Counted from the first letter of the stretch, positions 7,417-15,907 are shown. The stretch: DNA of 64,000 nucleotides from Alphaproteobacteria bacterium (GCA_024742275.1 JANSYS010000020.1:1-64000), one strand, 5' to 3'. Numbers and translations: made by a program. Notes: generated from the letters alone by a model not told the origin.

Positions 7417-9078
7417 ATGATTCGTACCGCTCCGGCATTGACGTTGCTGGTGATGATCGGGCCGATCGCCGCCGGCCTGGTCGGTACGATCCTGCCTGCG
7501 CTCGGCTGGCTGCCGGTCCTCGGCGGCGAAACGTTGAGCCTGGAGGTCTTCCGGGCCCTGTTTGCCGAGCCCGGTCTCAAGGTGAGCGTCTGGCTTTCCT
7601 TCTCGGTCGGCCTCGGGTCGACGCTGGTAGCGTTCATCCTCGTTGTCGGCTTCGTCGCGGCGGCCGGAGAGACGGCCCTGTTTCGCCTGGCGTCTCGCCT
7701 CATATCGCCGCTTCTGTCGGTACCCCATGTCACCTTGGCCATTGGCCTCGCCTTTCTGATCGCCCCGAGCGGATGGGCGGCCCGTTTGATCTCGCCATGG
7801 GCGACGGGATGGGAGCGTCCACCTGATCTGCTCATCGTCCAGGACCCACATGGCCTCTCGCTGGCCGCCGGGTTGATTCTCAAGGAGACGCCGTTTCTCT
7901 TCCTGATGCTCTTGGCGGCCTTGGACAGTCTGCCGGTCCGGCAAACCGTGGCGGCGGCGCGATCGATGGGCTACGCGCCGATGACCGCGTGGTTCAAGGC
8001 GGTGCTTCCCCAGGTCTATCCGCGTCTGCGGCTGCCGATCTTCGCGGTGCTGGCCTTCGCCACCTCGACGGTGGACATGGCGATCCTGCTTGGTCCCACG
8101 ACCCCGGCGCCGTTGGCGGTGCGGGTCGTTCAGTGGTTGGGAGACCCCGACCTAGGGCGCCGGTTCGTCGGGTCGGCGGGCGCGGTGCTGCAGGCGCTGC
8201 TTGCGCTTTCGGCCATCACGACCTGGATCGTCGGCGAGCGGTTGATCGCGATGGCGGGACGGCGTTGGATCCGCGCCGGAGGAAGGGGCGAGAGCGAAAG
8301 CCTGGTGCGGCGGGCTTTCTCCACGGCCATGGGGGCCGTCTGTCTGCTGGCCGTTCTGTCCCTCGCCGCGTTGGTCGCCTGGTCCGTGGCCGGTCCGTGG
8401 CGTTTTCCCGACGCGCTTCCCGACCGGCTTGCGATCGAGGGATGGCGCCGCGACGGCGGCAGCCTGATCGATGCCGCGTTCGCCAGCGCCTCCGTCGCCC
8501 TCGCCTCGACCGCGGTCGCTATTGTTCTCGTCGTTGCGTGCCTTGAGGGCGAGACGCGATCCGGTCGGACGCCAGGACGGTCGGCGGATTGGCTCCTGTA
8601 CGTCCCGCTCATCGTGCCGCAGGTCGCGTTTCTGTTCGGTGTTCAAGTCCTGCTGGTCGTCGCGCGGCTGGACGGGCATTGGGTGGCGGTGGTGTGGAGC
8701 CATCTGATCTTCGTGCTGCCCTACGTGTTCCTGTCGCTGGCCGGGCCCTGGCGGCGGTTCGACACCCGCTACGTCGCTGTTGCCCGCAGTCTCGGGCGCT
8801 CGCCCGCCTCGGTGCTTTTCTCCGTCACGCTGCCGATGCTGGCGCGACCGGTTCTGACGGCCGCTGCGGTCGGAGTCGCAGTTTCGACCGCGCTTTACCT
8901 ACCGACGTTGTTCGCCGGGGCCGGTCGCCTCGAAACCTTGACCACCGAGGCGGTTTCGCGCGCTGCCGGCGGCGACCGGCGGGTGATTGCCGCATATGGC
9001 ATCCTGCAGATCGCACTGCCGTTGGCTGCTTTCATGTTGGCCGGATTGCTTTCGCGTCGCTTGTCGCGGCCGCGTTAA
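7417..9078 (+). CDS. ynjC: ABC transporter permease, fused double domain, YnjC type
   Basis: A 553-aa inner-membrane protein with two binding-protein-dependent permease domains in one chain, each of about six membrane segments. The first domain contains KETPFLFLMLLAALDSLPV and RSMGYAPMTAWFKAVLP; the second has FVLPYVFLSLAGPWRRFD and ARSLGRSPASVLFSVTLP, both matching the EAA coupling loop that docks an ATPase. It probably works with the preceding binding protein. The expected ATP-binding subunit is not next door: the following gene is a DJ-1-like protein on the same strand after 213 bp. An ATPase encoded elsewhere must complete the transporter. Confidence 0.85.
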   Translation: MIRTAPALTLLVMIGPIAAGLVGTILPALGWLPVLGGETLSLEVFRALFAEPGLKVSVWLSFSVGLGSTLVAFILVVGFVAAAGETALFRLASRLISPLLSVPHVTLAIGLAFLIAPSGWAARLISPWATGWERPPDLLIVQDPHGLSLAAGLILKETPFLFLMLLAALDSLPVRQTVAAARSMGYAPMTAWFKAVLPQVYPRLRLPIFAVLAFATSTVDMAILLGPTTPAPLAVRVVQWLGDPDLGRRFVGSAGAVLQALLALSAITTWIVGERLIAMAGRRWIRAGGRGESESLVRRAFSTAMGAVCLLAVLSLAALVAWSVAGPWRFPDALPDRLAIEGWRRDGGSLIDAAFASASVALASTAVAIVLVVACLEGETRSGRTPGRSADWLLYVPLIVPQVAFLFGVQVLLVVARLDGHWVAVVWSHLIFVLPYVFLSLAGPWRRFDTRYVAVARSLGRSPASVLFSVTLPMLARPVLTAAAVGVAVSTALYLPTLFAGAGRLETLTTEAVSRAAGGDRRVIAAYGILQIALPLAAFMLAGLLSRRLSRPR

Positions 9079-9291
9079 CGGTTCCGTTACCGTTGCGTTG
9101 CACAATTTGGTGTGACAGCGCTCTTGAATTATTCACTGGGGAGCGTTAAGTGACGTCCACGACTTTCCACAACGTCTAACGCGCTAGCGGCAGTCCGAGT
9201 TTTCGGGCGCCGGCGCGTTTCGTCCGCCGAGCAGTTCTGCAAGTACAGGCGCCGGGCGGGCTGACACAGTGTCATCAAAGAGGAGGACCGC

Positions 9292-9861
9292 ATGGCAGAC
9301 AAGCCGCTCGCCGGACGTACCATCGCCATTATGCTCGCCAACGGGTTTGACGAGATCGAGTTCACCGAACCCCAGAAGAAGCTGATCGAGGCCGGAGCGA
9401 CGACGAAAGTCGTGTCGCGTGCCAATGGCCTGGTCAACGGCTGGTACGAGGGTTCCTGGGGCCACTTCTTCCCGGTTGATGTCGATCTGGCCGAGACCCT
9501 GGCGGTCGACTATGACGGTCTGGTGATCCCGGGGGGCATGCGCGCCGTCGATAAGATGGCCGAAGATCCGCATAGCCAGCGCGTGCTGAAGGCGTTCATG
9601 CGCGCGTCGATGCCGGTTGCGATCGTTGGCGACGCCGGCAAGCTGCTGGCGCAGACCGAAACCGTGAAGGGCCGGACCGTGACCTCCAGCGAGGACGTCC
9701 GCGCCGAGCTTGAGGCCGCCGGGGCCAGCTGGGAGCCGACGCCGTTCGTCGTCGAAGGCTCGCTGGTCACCGCCAACGGTGCCGAGGGCGTGCGCGACGC
9801 GATGGATGCGTTCGTCGCCGTGGTCGAAGCCTACGAGGGCGAGAACGCCCAGGCCGCCTGA
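9292..9861 (+). CDS. DJ-1/PfpI-family protein lacking the usual nucleophile cysteine
   Basis: 189 aa, class I glutamine-amidotransferase-like fold: IAIMLANGFDEIEF at the N-terminus carries the conserved acidic residue, and VDYDGLVIPGGMRAVDKM is the typical PGG region. The nucleophile elbow, normally A-I-C-H/G-G, reads PVAIVGDAGKLL at about 108-119, so the cysteine is replaced. Members of the family act as proteases, chaperones or deglycases and need that cysteine; this one is probably not catalytic or uses other chemistry. A GGAGGA ribosome site precedes the ATG. It is a single gene, followed by a terminator at 9917. Confidence 0.85.
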   Translation: MADKPLAGRTIAIMLANGFDEIEFTEPQKKLIEAGATTKVVSRANGLVNGWYEGSWGHFFPVDVDLAETLAVDYDGLVIPGGMRAVDKMAEDPHSQRVLKAFMRASMPVAIVGDAGKLLAQTETVKGRTVTSSEDVRAELEAAGASWEPTPFVVEGSLVTANGAEGVRDAMDAFVAVVEAYEGENAQAA

Positions 9862-9916
9862 GTCGGCACTGACGCCGCTGTCGGCGGCATACCGCCGGCG
9901 CGCAGAAAAGTCTGGG

Positions 9917-9955
9917 AGCGACGTTGATGGATGCATCGGCGTCGCTTTCGTTTTT
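9917..9955 (+). terminator. Intrinsic terminator
   Basis: AGCGACG at 9917-9923 pairs with CGTCGCT at 9940-9946; the stem extends inwards to 12 bp with two G-U pairs, and TTCGTTTTT follows. It closes the DJ-1-like transcription unit. Confidence 0.75.
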
Positions 9956-9987
9956 GCAGAGCAGTCTGTGACCGATAGAGTGCCGCT

Positions 9988-10236
9988 ATGACCAGTCCTT
10001 CCTCCCCCGTCGCGGCGACCGTCGCCAGCCCGTGCGTCGGCGTCTGCTCGATCGATCGAGAAACCCGGTTCTGCCTCGGTTGCTGGCGGTCGATGGAGGA
10101 AATCGCCCACTGGTCGCGCTACGACGATCCCAGGCGCCTGGAGGTGCTGGAGACTCTGCGTCAGCGTCAGACCGAGGCCGGCGTCAACCGCCGGCGGACA
10201 ACCAAGCGCCGCCGCATGGCGGAGTCTTCGGAATAG
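9988..10236 (+). CDS. DUF1289 domain-containing protein
   Basis: 82 aa. The core SPCVGVCSIDRETRFCLGCW, then RSMEEIAHWSRY, is the DUF1289 signature: four cysteines in two CxxxC/CxxC pairs followed by R-x-x-E-E-I-x-x-W, probably a small metal-binding fold. The basic tail RRRTTKRRRMAE is typical. Function is unknown in the family. The stop lies only 11 bp before the GTG of the methyltransferase gene, so it is probably co-transcribed with it. Confidence 0.85.
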   Translation: MTSPSSPVAATVASPCVGVCSIDRETRFCLGCWRSMEEIAHWSRYDDPRRLEVLETLRQRQTEAGVNRRRTTKRRRMAESSE

Positions 10237-10247
10237 GAGACCGCCGC

Positions 10248-11294
10248 GTGTCGAATGCCCTGCTTGACCTGCTCGCAGAGCGTGGTCACCTGATCGCCGA
10301 CGGAGCCATGGGTACCAACCTCTTCGCCCTCGGGCTGGAGACAGGAGACTCGCCGGAGCTCTGGAACGTCGAGGCCCCGGAGAAGGTTGCCAAGGTCCAT
10401 CGCGGGTTCCTGGAAGCCGGCTCGGACATCGTGTTGACGAATAGCTTCGGCGGCACCGCGCATCGGCTCAAACTCCATGGCGCCCAGGATCGGGTCCGCG
10501 AATTGAACGCCGCCGCCGCGCGGGTGTGCCGCGCGGAGGTCGATCGGTGGCGAGAGGAAACCGGGAAGACGTGCCTGGTCGCCGGATCCATGGGGCCGAC
10601 CGGAGAGCTGTTCGAGCCCCTGGGCGCGCTGACGCCTGAGGTCGGCGAAGCCGCTTTTGCGGCTCAGGCAGAGGGTCTGGCCGAAGGCGGGGTCGACGTT
10701 CTCTGGATCGAGACGATTTCCGCGGCTGACGAAATGGCAGCGGCGGTTGCCGGTGCCGCCCGCACGGGCCTGCCGATCGTCGCCACCATGACCTTCGACA
10801 CCAATGCCCGCACCATGATGGGACTGACGCCCGCCGATTTTGCCGCGCTCGCGCCGACCCTGGCGGCTGTGCCGAGCGCCATCGGCGCCAATTGCGGCGT
10901 CGGTCCGGCTGAGCTGGCGCAGACGGTGCTCGACCTGACAGACGCCGATCCGCAGGCGGTGGTCGTCGCCAAGGGTAATTGCGGCATTCCCCAGTATGTC
11001 GACGGCGAGATCGTCTACAACGGCTCGCCCGAGGCGATGGCGGCCTATGCCCGTATTGTTCGCGACGCCGGGGCCCGGATCGTCGGCGGCTGCTGCGGCT
11101 CTAAGCCGGACCATGTCCGGGCGATCGCCGAGGCGCTGGTCGGCTATGTGCCGGGCGACCGGCCGACGCTCGAGCGGATTGCCGCCGAACTCGGCGCGCC
11201 CTGGTCGAAGGGCGGCCGGCTGGCCGCGCACACGGCCGAGGACATCGAAGACGAGGGCGGTCGCCGCCGGGGCCGCCGCCGGCGGGCCGGTTGA
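10248..11294 (+). CDS. bmt: Homocysteine S-methyltransferase family protein, betaine-homocysteine methyltransferase type
   Basis: 348 aa, cytoplasmic TIM-barrel enzyme that moves a methyl group to homocysteine to make methionine. Near the N-terminus, LIADGAMGTNLFALGLETGD and IVLTNSFGGTAHRL bind homocysteine; the zinc cysteines are in IGANCGVGP and IVGGCCGSKPDH. The size fits stand-alone bacterial Bmt proteins that use betaine, not MetH. The GTG at 10248 is chosen because AGGAGA lies 7 bases upstream and the conserved region begins at once. The C-terminus has a basic tail (RRRGRRRRAG). The methyl donor is inferred from family; S-methylmethionine is another possibility. Confidence 0.82.
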   Translation: MSNALLDLLAERGHLIADGAMGTNLFALGLETGDSPELWNVEAPEKVAKVHRGFLEAGSDIVLTNSFGGTAHRLKLHGAQDRVRELNAAAARVCRAEVDRWREETGKTCLVAGSMGPTGELFEPLGALTPEVGEAAFAAQAEGLAEGGVDVLWIETISAADEMAAAVAGAARTGLPIVATMTFDTNARTMMGLTPADFAALAPTLAAVPSAIGANCGVGPAELAQTVLDLTDADPQAVVVAKGNCGIPQYVDGEIVYNGSPEAMAAYARIVRDAGARIVGGCCGSKPDHVRAIAEALVGYVPGDRPTLERIAAELGAPWSKGGRLAAHTAEDIEDEGGRRRGRRRRAG

Positions 11295-11319
11295 CCGCAT
11301 CGGATCCGGGAGAGCAGGA

Positions 11320-11718
11320 ATGAGCGCACCGATCTTTCACATGCTGGCGGGCGCCCCTGCGCCTGTCGCGCCGTACAGCCACGCGGTCGAGGTCGACGGC
11401 TGGATCATGGTCACCGGCCAGCTCGCGACCGATCCGGACGACGACGCGACGCCGCTGCCCGAGGGCGTCGAGGCGCAGACCGAGAAGACCATGGACAACC
11501 TGAAGCGGGTGCTCGCCGGTCTCGGTCTCGGCTTCGAGCATGTGGTTCAGGCCCGCGTCTTCATCACCGAGTTCGAGCGCGACTACGCCGCCATGAACGC
11601 GGTCTACGCCCGGTACTTCGCCGAGGACCGCCGCCCGGCCCGCACCTGTATCGGCGTGACCGGGCTGGCGAGAGGGGCGCTGGTCGAGATCGATTTCGTG
11701 GTCAAGCGGCCGGGGTGA
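11320..11718 (+). CDS. RidA family protein (YjgF/UK114)
   Basis: 132 aa. VAPYSHAVEVDGWIMVTGQL near the N-terminus, MDNLKRVLAGLGLGFEHVVQ in the middle, and RPARTCIGVTGLARGALVEI at the end are the RidA pattern; the arginine of RPARTC is the residue that holds the substrate carboxylate in active deaminases. RidA proteins hydrolyse reactive enamines and imines made by PLP enzymes. It begins 25 bp after the methyltransferase and is probably in the same operon. Its last 17 bp overlap the end of the convergent gene at 11702. Confidence 0.88.
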   Translation: MSAPIFHMLAGAPAPVAPYSHAVEVDGWIMVTGQLATDPDDDATPLPEGVEAQTEKTMDNLKRVLAGLGLGFEHVVQARVFITEFERDYAAMNAVYARYFAEDRRPARTCIGVTGLARGALVEIDFVVKRPG

Positions 11719-12304
11719 GCGCGGTCAAGTCGAGAACGAGTCCGTCCAGGAGCTCGAGTATCAGGTCGTTGGTCAGCCCGGCTCCCGGGCGACCGCAGAC
11801 ATAACCCTGGACGCGCCGGTCGCCCTCGCCGGTGAGCTCAATCTGCGCCATTCCCCAGTATCGAACGAAGGCGAAACAGCCGACCTGGGCGAATGAAAAC
11901 CGGCGGATCGTGAAGCGTCGGTTGCGCGAGACCAGATCACTCCGCTCGCCGAATTTTGGCGATACCGTTTCGATCCGCTTCATTCGGCGGATCATCGCTT
12001 CGGGCTCGGTTGTCACCTCGTACTTGTAGCCCGGCAACAGGGCGTCGTAGAGGATGACCGCTCGATGCGGGTGGTAATCATCGGTCGCATAGACCGCTAG
12101 GTGCCGGTTGGCTGAGTAGTCCTGAGTCTGCATGCGCGCAAACGTCACAGCGGCGGAAGCGACGAGGCCATGCTCCAGGCGAACGTCGGTATCAGCCGCG
12201 GTGACTGCCTTCCATTCGCCGCTCGCCAGGGTCGCCGGTCCGCCAAGCAGGATTGGCGAGACGAGCGCCAGTACTCCGAGTAGGCGAATGGTCCAGCCTG
12301 TCAT
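11702..12304 (-). CDS. Secreted hypothetical protein
   Basis: 200 aa from the ATG at 12304. A hydrophobic signal peptide is visible (TIRLLGVLALVSPILLGG, cleavage near TLASGE). The mature part of about 170 aa contains YATDDYHPHRAVILYDALLP, NRRFTIRRFSFAQVGCFAFV and RYWGMAQIELTGEGDRRVQG, with two cysteines that could pair. I do not recognise the family. The frame is open 17 codons further upstream, but the signal peptide fits the later start. It lies directly beside the broken LysE gene and overlaps the end of ridA convergently by 17 bp. Confidence 0.65.
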   Translation of the reverse strand: MTGWTIRLLGVLALVSPILLGGPATLASGEWKAVTAADTDVRLEHGLVASAAVTFARMQTQDYSANRHLAVYATDDYHPHRAVILYDALLPGYKYEVTTEPEAMIRRMKRIETVSPKFGERSDLVSRNRRFTIRRFSFAQVGCFAFVRYWGMAQIELTGEGDRRVQGYVCGRPGAGLTNDLILELLDGLVLDLTALTPAA

Positions 12305-12306
12305 GA

Positions 12307-12908
12307 TCACGTCCGCCTCAGCGCTGCCGTCATCAGGCCCGCCCCGATCAGGCAACCCGCTCCGAACCGGTTCATCCAGCGCAGGGCCCGGGCGCTGCGC
12401 AAGCGGTCCCGGGCGGCGCTCGCGGCGAGGACGTAGAAGCCGTTGGTGAGAATCGAGATCGCCAGGAAGGTCGGGGCCAACACCAGAAGCTGGTTCAGGA
12501 CCGGGCGGTCCGGCGTCATGAACTGCGGCAGGAAGGCGACGAAGAAGGCGATCAGCTTCGGGTTGAGCGCTGTCACGATGAAGCCGTGCAGAACCCGTTT
12601 CCGTCCCCCGCGGCGGCCGGATCCACGGGGGCCCGCCACATCCTGATCCCGAGCCAGATCAGATAGGCCGCCCCCGCCAGCTTCATGACGGTGAACACCG
12701 TCGCCGAGCTCGCGAGAATGGCACCGAGGCCGACGGCGGACACGATCAGCGCGACCATGTCGCCGGCGAGGACGCCGCCCATGGCGCCAAACGCCGCCTT
12801 GCGTCCTGCCCCCAGCGCATAGCCGATCACCAGGAAGACCGTCGGCCCCGGCAGTAGAAGAATGGCGAAGGACGCCGCGACGAAGGCAAACCAGAGGTCG
12901 AGTTGCAT
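12307..12908 (-). pseudogene. LysE-family amino-acid exporter, frameshifted
   Basis: The first half reads MQLDLWFAFVAASFAILLLP, then GPTVFLVIGYALGAGRKAAF: the start of a LysE/RhtB exporter. It stays in frame to WLGIRMWRAPVDPAAAG and then stops. The second half is in another frame: GRKRVLHGFIVTALNPKLIA and FFVAFLPQFMTPDRPVL, which is the typical middle of the family, on to the end at 12307. The break lies in the run of five G on the coding strand near 12604-12609; one more G would restore about 200 aa. It is either a true loss by slippage or a sequencing error at a homopolymer. The ATG at 12908 has GGAG 9 bases upstream. Confidence 0.78.
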
Positions 12909-13194
12909 CGGAGGCTCCACGGCCGGAAGTATAAGGCAAAGTCAGCCCTCAGACATGCATCCGGGTCAAGTCCGCTATGCCGTCGGAACACGCACGAAAA
13001 TCCTTGACCTCTCCGGCCATGAGCCTCATCTTCCGCCTCAGAAACGGCCGGGAAACGGCGGGGCGGGTGCTCCACGGATCCGGGCCTTTCTTTTTGGGCC
13101 GATGGTGGAGACCGGAGGCTCGAGAAATAAGCGTCAGGGGCGATGGCCCCCATGGAGGTGAACTCGACGCACTGCCTGCACGATGATCGCCATG

Positions 13195-13266
13195 CTCCCG
13201 CGAGGGAGTGGGGTCCAAACCGGCGAAAACTCGTGACGCCCGCTCCTCGTGGAGTGGGTTTTCTTG
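13195..13266 (+). promoter_or_regulatory. Attenuator-like leader upstream of speD-speE
   Basis: Two hairpins lie in the 456-bp gap before speD. The first is CTCCC-GCGA-GGGAG at 13195-13208. The second, CCCGCTCC-TCGT-GGAGTGGG at 13239-13258, has an 8-bp stem followed by TTTTCTT and looks like an intrinsic terminator 99 bp before the speD start. The segment GAGGGAGTGGG at 13202-13212 could instead pair with CCCGCTCCTC at 13239-13248, which would break both hairpins. That is the geometry of a transcription attenuator. No known SAM or polyamine RNA motif is recognised. The rest of 12909-13364 shows no supported gene. Confidence 0.45.
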
Positions 13267-13364
13267 TCTGCCCATTCCGCTCGTCCCGTAGGGCTCATCG
13301 TGGTCCATGGGGGTGGAGGGTCTAAGGGTAGCTGGGTCAATCTTCTGGTTAGGAGGAGTGAGAG

Positions 13365-13871
13365 ATGAAACTCACCGCCGAATTGGGGATGGACTCGGCC
13401 ACTCAGCCGAGCGAATTCCAGAACGAATCCGCCCGTCGTCATGACGACGACAATGTTATCCGGCTTCCCTCCACGGGTTTCAGTAGTTCGGACGAACGTT
13501 TCGACCATTTCGTCAAGCGCGACGGTCTGACCTTCGCGGGCACCCACCTGATCATCGACCTCTGGGGCGCGTCCCGGCTCGACGATATCGAGCATATCGA
13601 GACGGCGCTGAAGAAGTGTGTGACCGAGGCCGGCGCCACCCTGCTGCACATCCACCTGCACCACTTCTCGCCGAACGGCGGCGTGTCGGGCGTGGCCGTG
13701 CTCGCCGAGTCCCATATCTCCGTCCACACCTGGCCGGAATGCGACTACGCCGCGTTCGACGTGTTCATGTGCGGCGACGCCCAGCCGCACAAGGCGATCG
13801 ACGTGCTCAAGGCGGCGTTCGAGCCCGAGCGCGTCAATGTCGGCGATCACCGTCGGGGCATGGTGGTATGA
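13365..13871 (+). CDS. speD: S-adenosylmethionine decarboxylase proenzyme
   Basis: 168 aa. It decarboxylates SAM to supply the aminopropyl group for spermidine. The processing site AESHISVHTWPE is present: the chain is cut between Glu115 and Ser116 and the serine becomes the pyruvoyl cofactor. HLIIDLWGASRLDDIEHIE and CVTEAGATLLHIHLHHFSPN match bacterial class 1B SpeD. About 45 residues precede the conserved part, longer than the usual 120-140 aa family length. GGAGGAG lies 8 bases before the ATG, which supports this start. The stop overlaps the start of speE (ATGA), so the two are translationally coupled. An attenuator-like leader lies upstream. Confidence 0.93.
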   Translation: MKLTAELGMDSATQPSEFQNESARRHDDDNVIRLPSTGFSSSDERFDHFVKRDGLTFAGTHLIIDLWGASRLDDIEHIETALKKCVTEAGATLLHIHLHHFSPNGGVSGVAVLAESHISVHTWPECDYAAFDVFMCGDAQPHKAIDVLKAAFEPERVNVGDHRRGMVV

Positions 13872-14716
13872 CGGAGTGGTTCACGGAGACGCTGCACCCC
13901 TGGCTGGCGCAGCGCCTCCGCTTGGACCGCGTGCTCTACCGCGAGAAGACCGAGCACCAGGACCTGATCATCTTCGAGAACGAGAAGTTCGGCCGGGTGC
14001 TCACCCTCGACGGCGTGGTCCAGACGACCGAGGGCGACGAGTTCGTCTATCACGAGATGCTGACCCATGTGCCGCTGACGGCACACGGCGACGCCAAGCG
14101 CGTCCTGATCATCGGCGGCGGCGACGGCGGCATGGCCCGCGAGGTGCTGAAGCATCCGGAGGTCGAGCATCTGACCATGGTCGAGATCGACCGGTCCGTG
14201 GTCGACATGAGCGCCGAACATCTGCCGTCGCTCAGCGCCGGAGCGTTCGACGACGCACGGTTCAATCTCGTGATCACGGACGGCGCCGCCTACGTGGCCG
14301 AGACGGACGACCGCTTCGACGTGATCATCGTCGACAGCACCGATCCGATCGGTCCGGGCGAGGTGCTGTTCACCGCCGAGTTCTATGCCGACTGCAAGCG
14401 CTGCCTGACCGAGGGCGGCATCGTGGTGACGCAGAACGGCGTGCCCTTCGTCCAGGGGACCGAGGTCACCAACTCCTGGCACCGGCTCGGCAAGAGCTTC
14501 GCGGATGTCTGGTTCTTCGTCGCGCCGGTCCCGACATACCAGGGCGGTTTCATGGCCTTCGGCTGGGCGACCGACGACAAAGCCAAGCGCAGTACCGACC
14601 TGTCCGTCCTGGAAGAGCGGTTCGAGCGTGCCGGGATCCGAACGCGCTACTACACGCCGGCGGTTCACCAAGGCAGCTTCGCCCTGCCGCGCTTCATTCT
14701 AGATCTGCTCAAGTAA
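13868..14716 (+). CDS. speE: Spermidine synthase (polyamine aminopropyltransferase)
   Basis: 282 aa. Transfers the aminopropyl group of decarboxylated SAM to putrescine. The nucleotide-binding motif RVLIIGGGDGGMAREVLKH, the acidic MVEIDRSVVDMS, and VIIVDSTDPIGPGEVLF (catalytic aspartate) are all present, as is TQNGVPF and the YTPAVHQGSFALP end. EFVYHEMLTHVPL at the N-terminus forms the amine site. The ATG overlaps the speD stop by four bases, making a speDE operon in which the decarboxylase feeds this enzyme. A strong terminator follows at 14731. Confidence 0.95.
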   Translation: MTEWFTETLHPWLAQRLRLDRVLYREKTEHQDLIIFENEKFGRVLTLDGVVQTTEGDEFVYHEMLTHVPLTAHGDAKRVLIIGGGDGGMAREVLKHPEVEHLTMVEIDRSVVDMSAEHLPSLSAGAFDDARFNLVITDGAAYVAETDDRFDVIIVDSTDPIGPGEVLFTAEFYADCKRCLTEGGIVVTQNGVPFVQGTEVTNSWHRLGKSFADVWFFVAPVPTYQGGFMAFGWATDDKAKRSTDLSVLEERFERAGIRTRYYTPAVHQGSFALPRFILDLLK

Positions 14717-14730
14717 GTCCACAGGTTCGG

Positions 14731-14761
14731 CCCCGCTCCGCCAAACGCGGAGCGGGGTTTT
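14731..14761 (+). terminator. Intrinsic terminator of speDE
   Basis: An 11-bp perfect GC-rich stem (CCCCGCTCCGC at 14731-14741 with GCGGAGCGGGG at 14747-14757), loop CAAAC, then TTTT. It lies between the convergent speE and M14-family genes and ends speDE transcription. Confidence 0.9.
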
Positions 14762-14776
14762 CGCCTCGTTGCGCGG

Positions 14777-15907
14777 TCAGTCCGTCAAGTGCGTGGTTCT
14801 CGAGGTCACTGGCCGGCTGCTGGCCACCTTGGCCACCGTAGCGCCGGTATGGGCGAAACGTTGCGCCCGCCGGGCGTAAAGCAGTCCGTCGCACCCCGCC
14901 GTCAGCTCGATCCGGCCTTCCGCCGGATCGTCGGCGGTCGGATCGACGAGATCGGCGATCGGCTGGCCGGCGGTCACTTCGGCGCCAAGCGGGACGCGAA
15001 AGCTGATGATCCCCGGCGTGGGCGCGATGATCCGTTCCATCCCTTCGACCGGCCCCGCCCGCACCGGTGTTTCGTCCTCGATCTCGACTTCTTCGGCGCC
15101 GGCGACGATGCCGCGGTGTTGCAGGATCTGGTAGAGGCCGTCCGCATCTTCCTCGGCGAGGGCGTCGCCGACATCGGCGGCGCCGCGGAGTTCGATGGTC
15201 GATGTGAGGCACCCGGCCTCCACGCCCTCCGCCTGAAGTTTGCGCCAAGGGGCGGTCATCGCCTCGTCGAAGGACATGGCGGCGGTCGGGCTGGTGAGGA
15301 GTGTGACGTGGCTTTTCAGCAACCGGTCGATATCCGACGCGCCGGGCCAATGCATGGCGTCGACGTAGAGATGGACCAGCCCTTCCTCTTCGCAATGCAA
15401 ATCGAGGGCAAGGTCGGCATCGCAGGCGAGGCGCAACAGGGTGATGCGGAGATAGTCGATCTCGGTCGCCGCCATCCCGGCCCGATCGGCCAGGACCTCT
15501 CCGATCGCCTCGCGCACCAGGGTCACGTTGGCGGCCGCGTCGCGTGTCATCGCGCCGCGCACGGACGCTGCGACGTCCTCGGATATGTCCGGAAAACCCC
15601 GGTTGAAGTTCGAGCCGTCCGACTCGGCGAATCGACCCGACATTGTCCCGCGCATGACCTGAGACTGGCCGATCGGGTTGGCGACGGGAACGATCATGAC
15701 GTGACCGAGAATCTCGTGCTCGCCCGCGTCCAGCCGCCGGATCAGATGGTGGAGCGCGAGCGATCCGGCCAACTCGCCCGCGTGCAACCCCGCCTGCAGA
15801 TAGGCTTTCGGCGCGGCGTCCGGGTCGCCGTAGCTATGAACGGTCAGGTGACGTTCCGTGCCGAGGCTCATCGGCGGAAGCGGGAAACGCGAAACGATAC
15901 GGGTCAT
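14777..15907 (-). CDS. Succinylglutamate desuccinylase/aspartoacylase family protein (M14-like)
   Basis: 376 aa. A zinc-dependent deacylase/carboxypeptidase fold: AYLQAGLHAGELAGSLALHH carries the zinc His and Glu, VPVANPIG and SGRFAESDGSNFNRGFPD shape the site, and DLALDLHCEEEGLVHLYVD gives the third zinc ligand. The last 90 residues (IIAPTPGIISFRVPLGAEVT, AGQPIADLVDP) form a small beta-rich lid domain seen in this subfamily. The substrate is not known; relatives cleave N-acyl amino acids or ectoine precursors. It is divergent from the glycosyltransferase gene at 16040. Confidence 0.85.
   Translation of the reverse strand: MTRIVSRFPLPPMSLGTERHLTVHSYGDPDAAPKAYLQAGLHAGELAGSLALHHLIRRLDAGEHEILGHVMIVPVANPIGQSQVMRGTMSGRFAESDGSNFNRGFPDISEDVAASVRGAMTRDAAANVTLVREAIGEVLADRAGMAATEIDYLRITLLRLACDADLALDLHCEEEGLVHLYVDAMHWPGASDIDRLLKSHVTLLTSPTAAMSFDEAMTAPWRKLQAEGVEAGCLTSTIELRGAADVGDALAEEDADGLYQILQHRGIVAGAEEVEIEDETPVRAGPVEGMERIIAPTPGIISFRVPLGAEVTAGQPIADLVDPTADDPAEGRIELTAGCDGLLYARRAQRFAHTGATVAKVASSRPVTSRTTHLTD

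Noticed and set aside
13143-13325. A 60-aa leader peptide before speD
   Set aside because: It starts without a good ribosome site and has no run of regulatory codons; the hairpins are the stronger signal.
13134-13850. A 238-aa minus-strand protein over speD and its leader
   Set aside because: Shadow of speD; the part over the leader has no conserved features.
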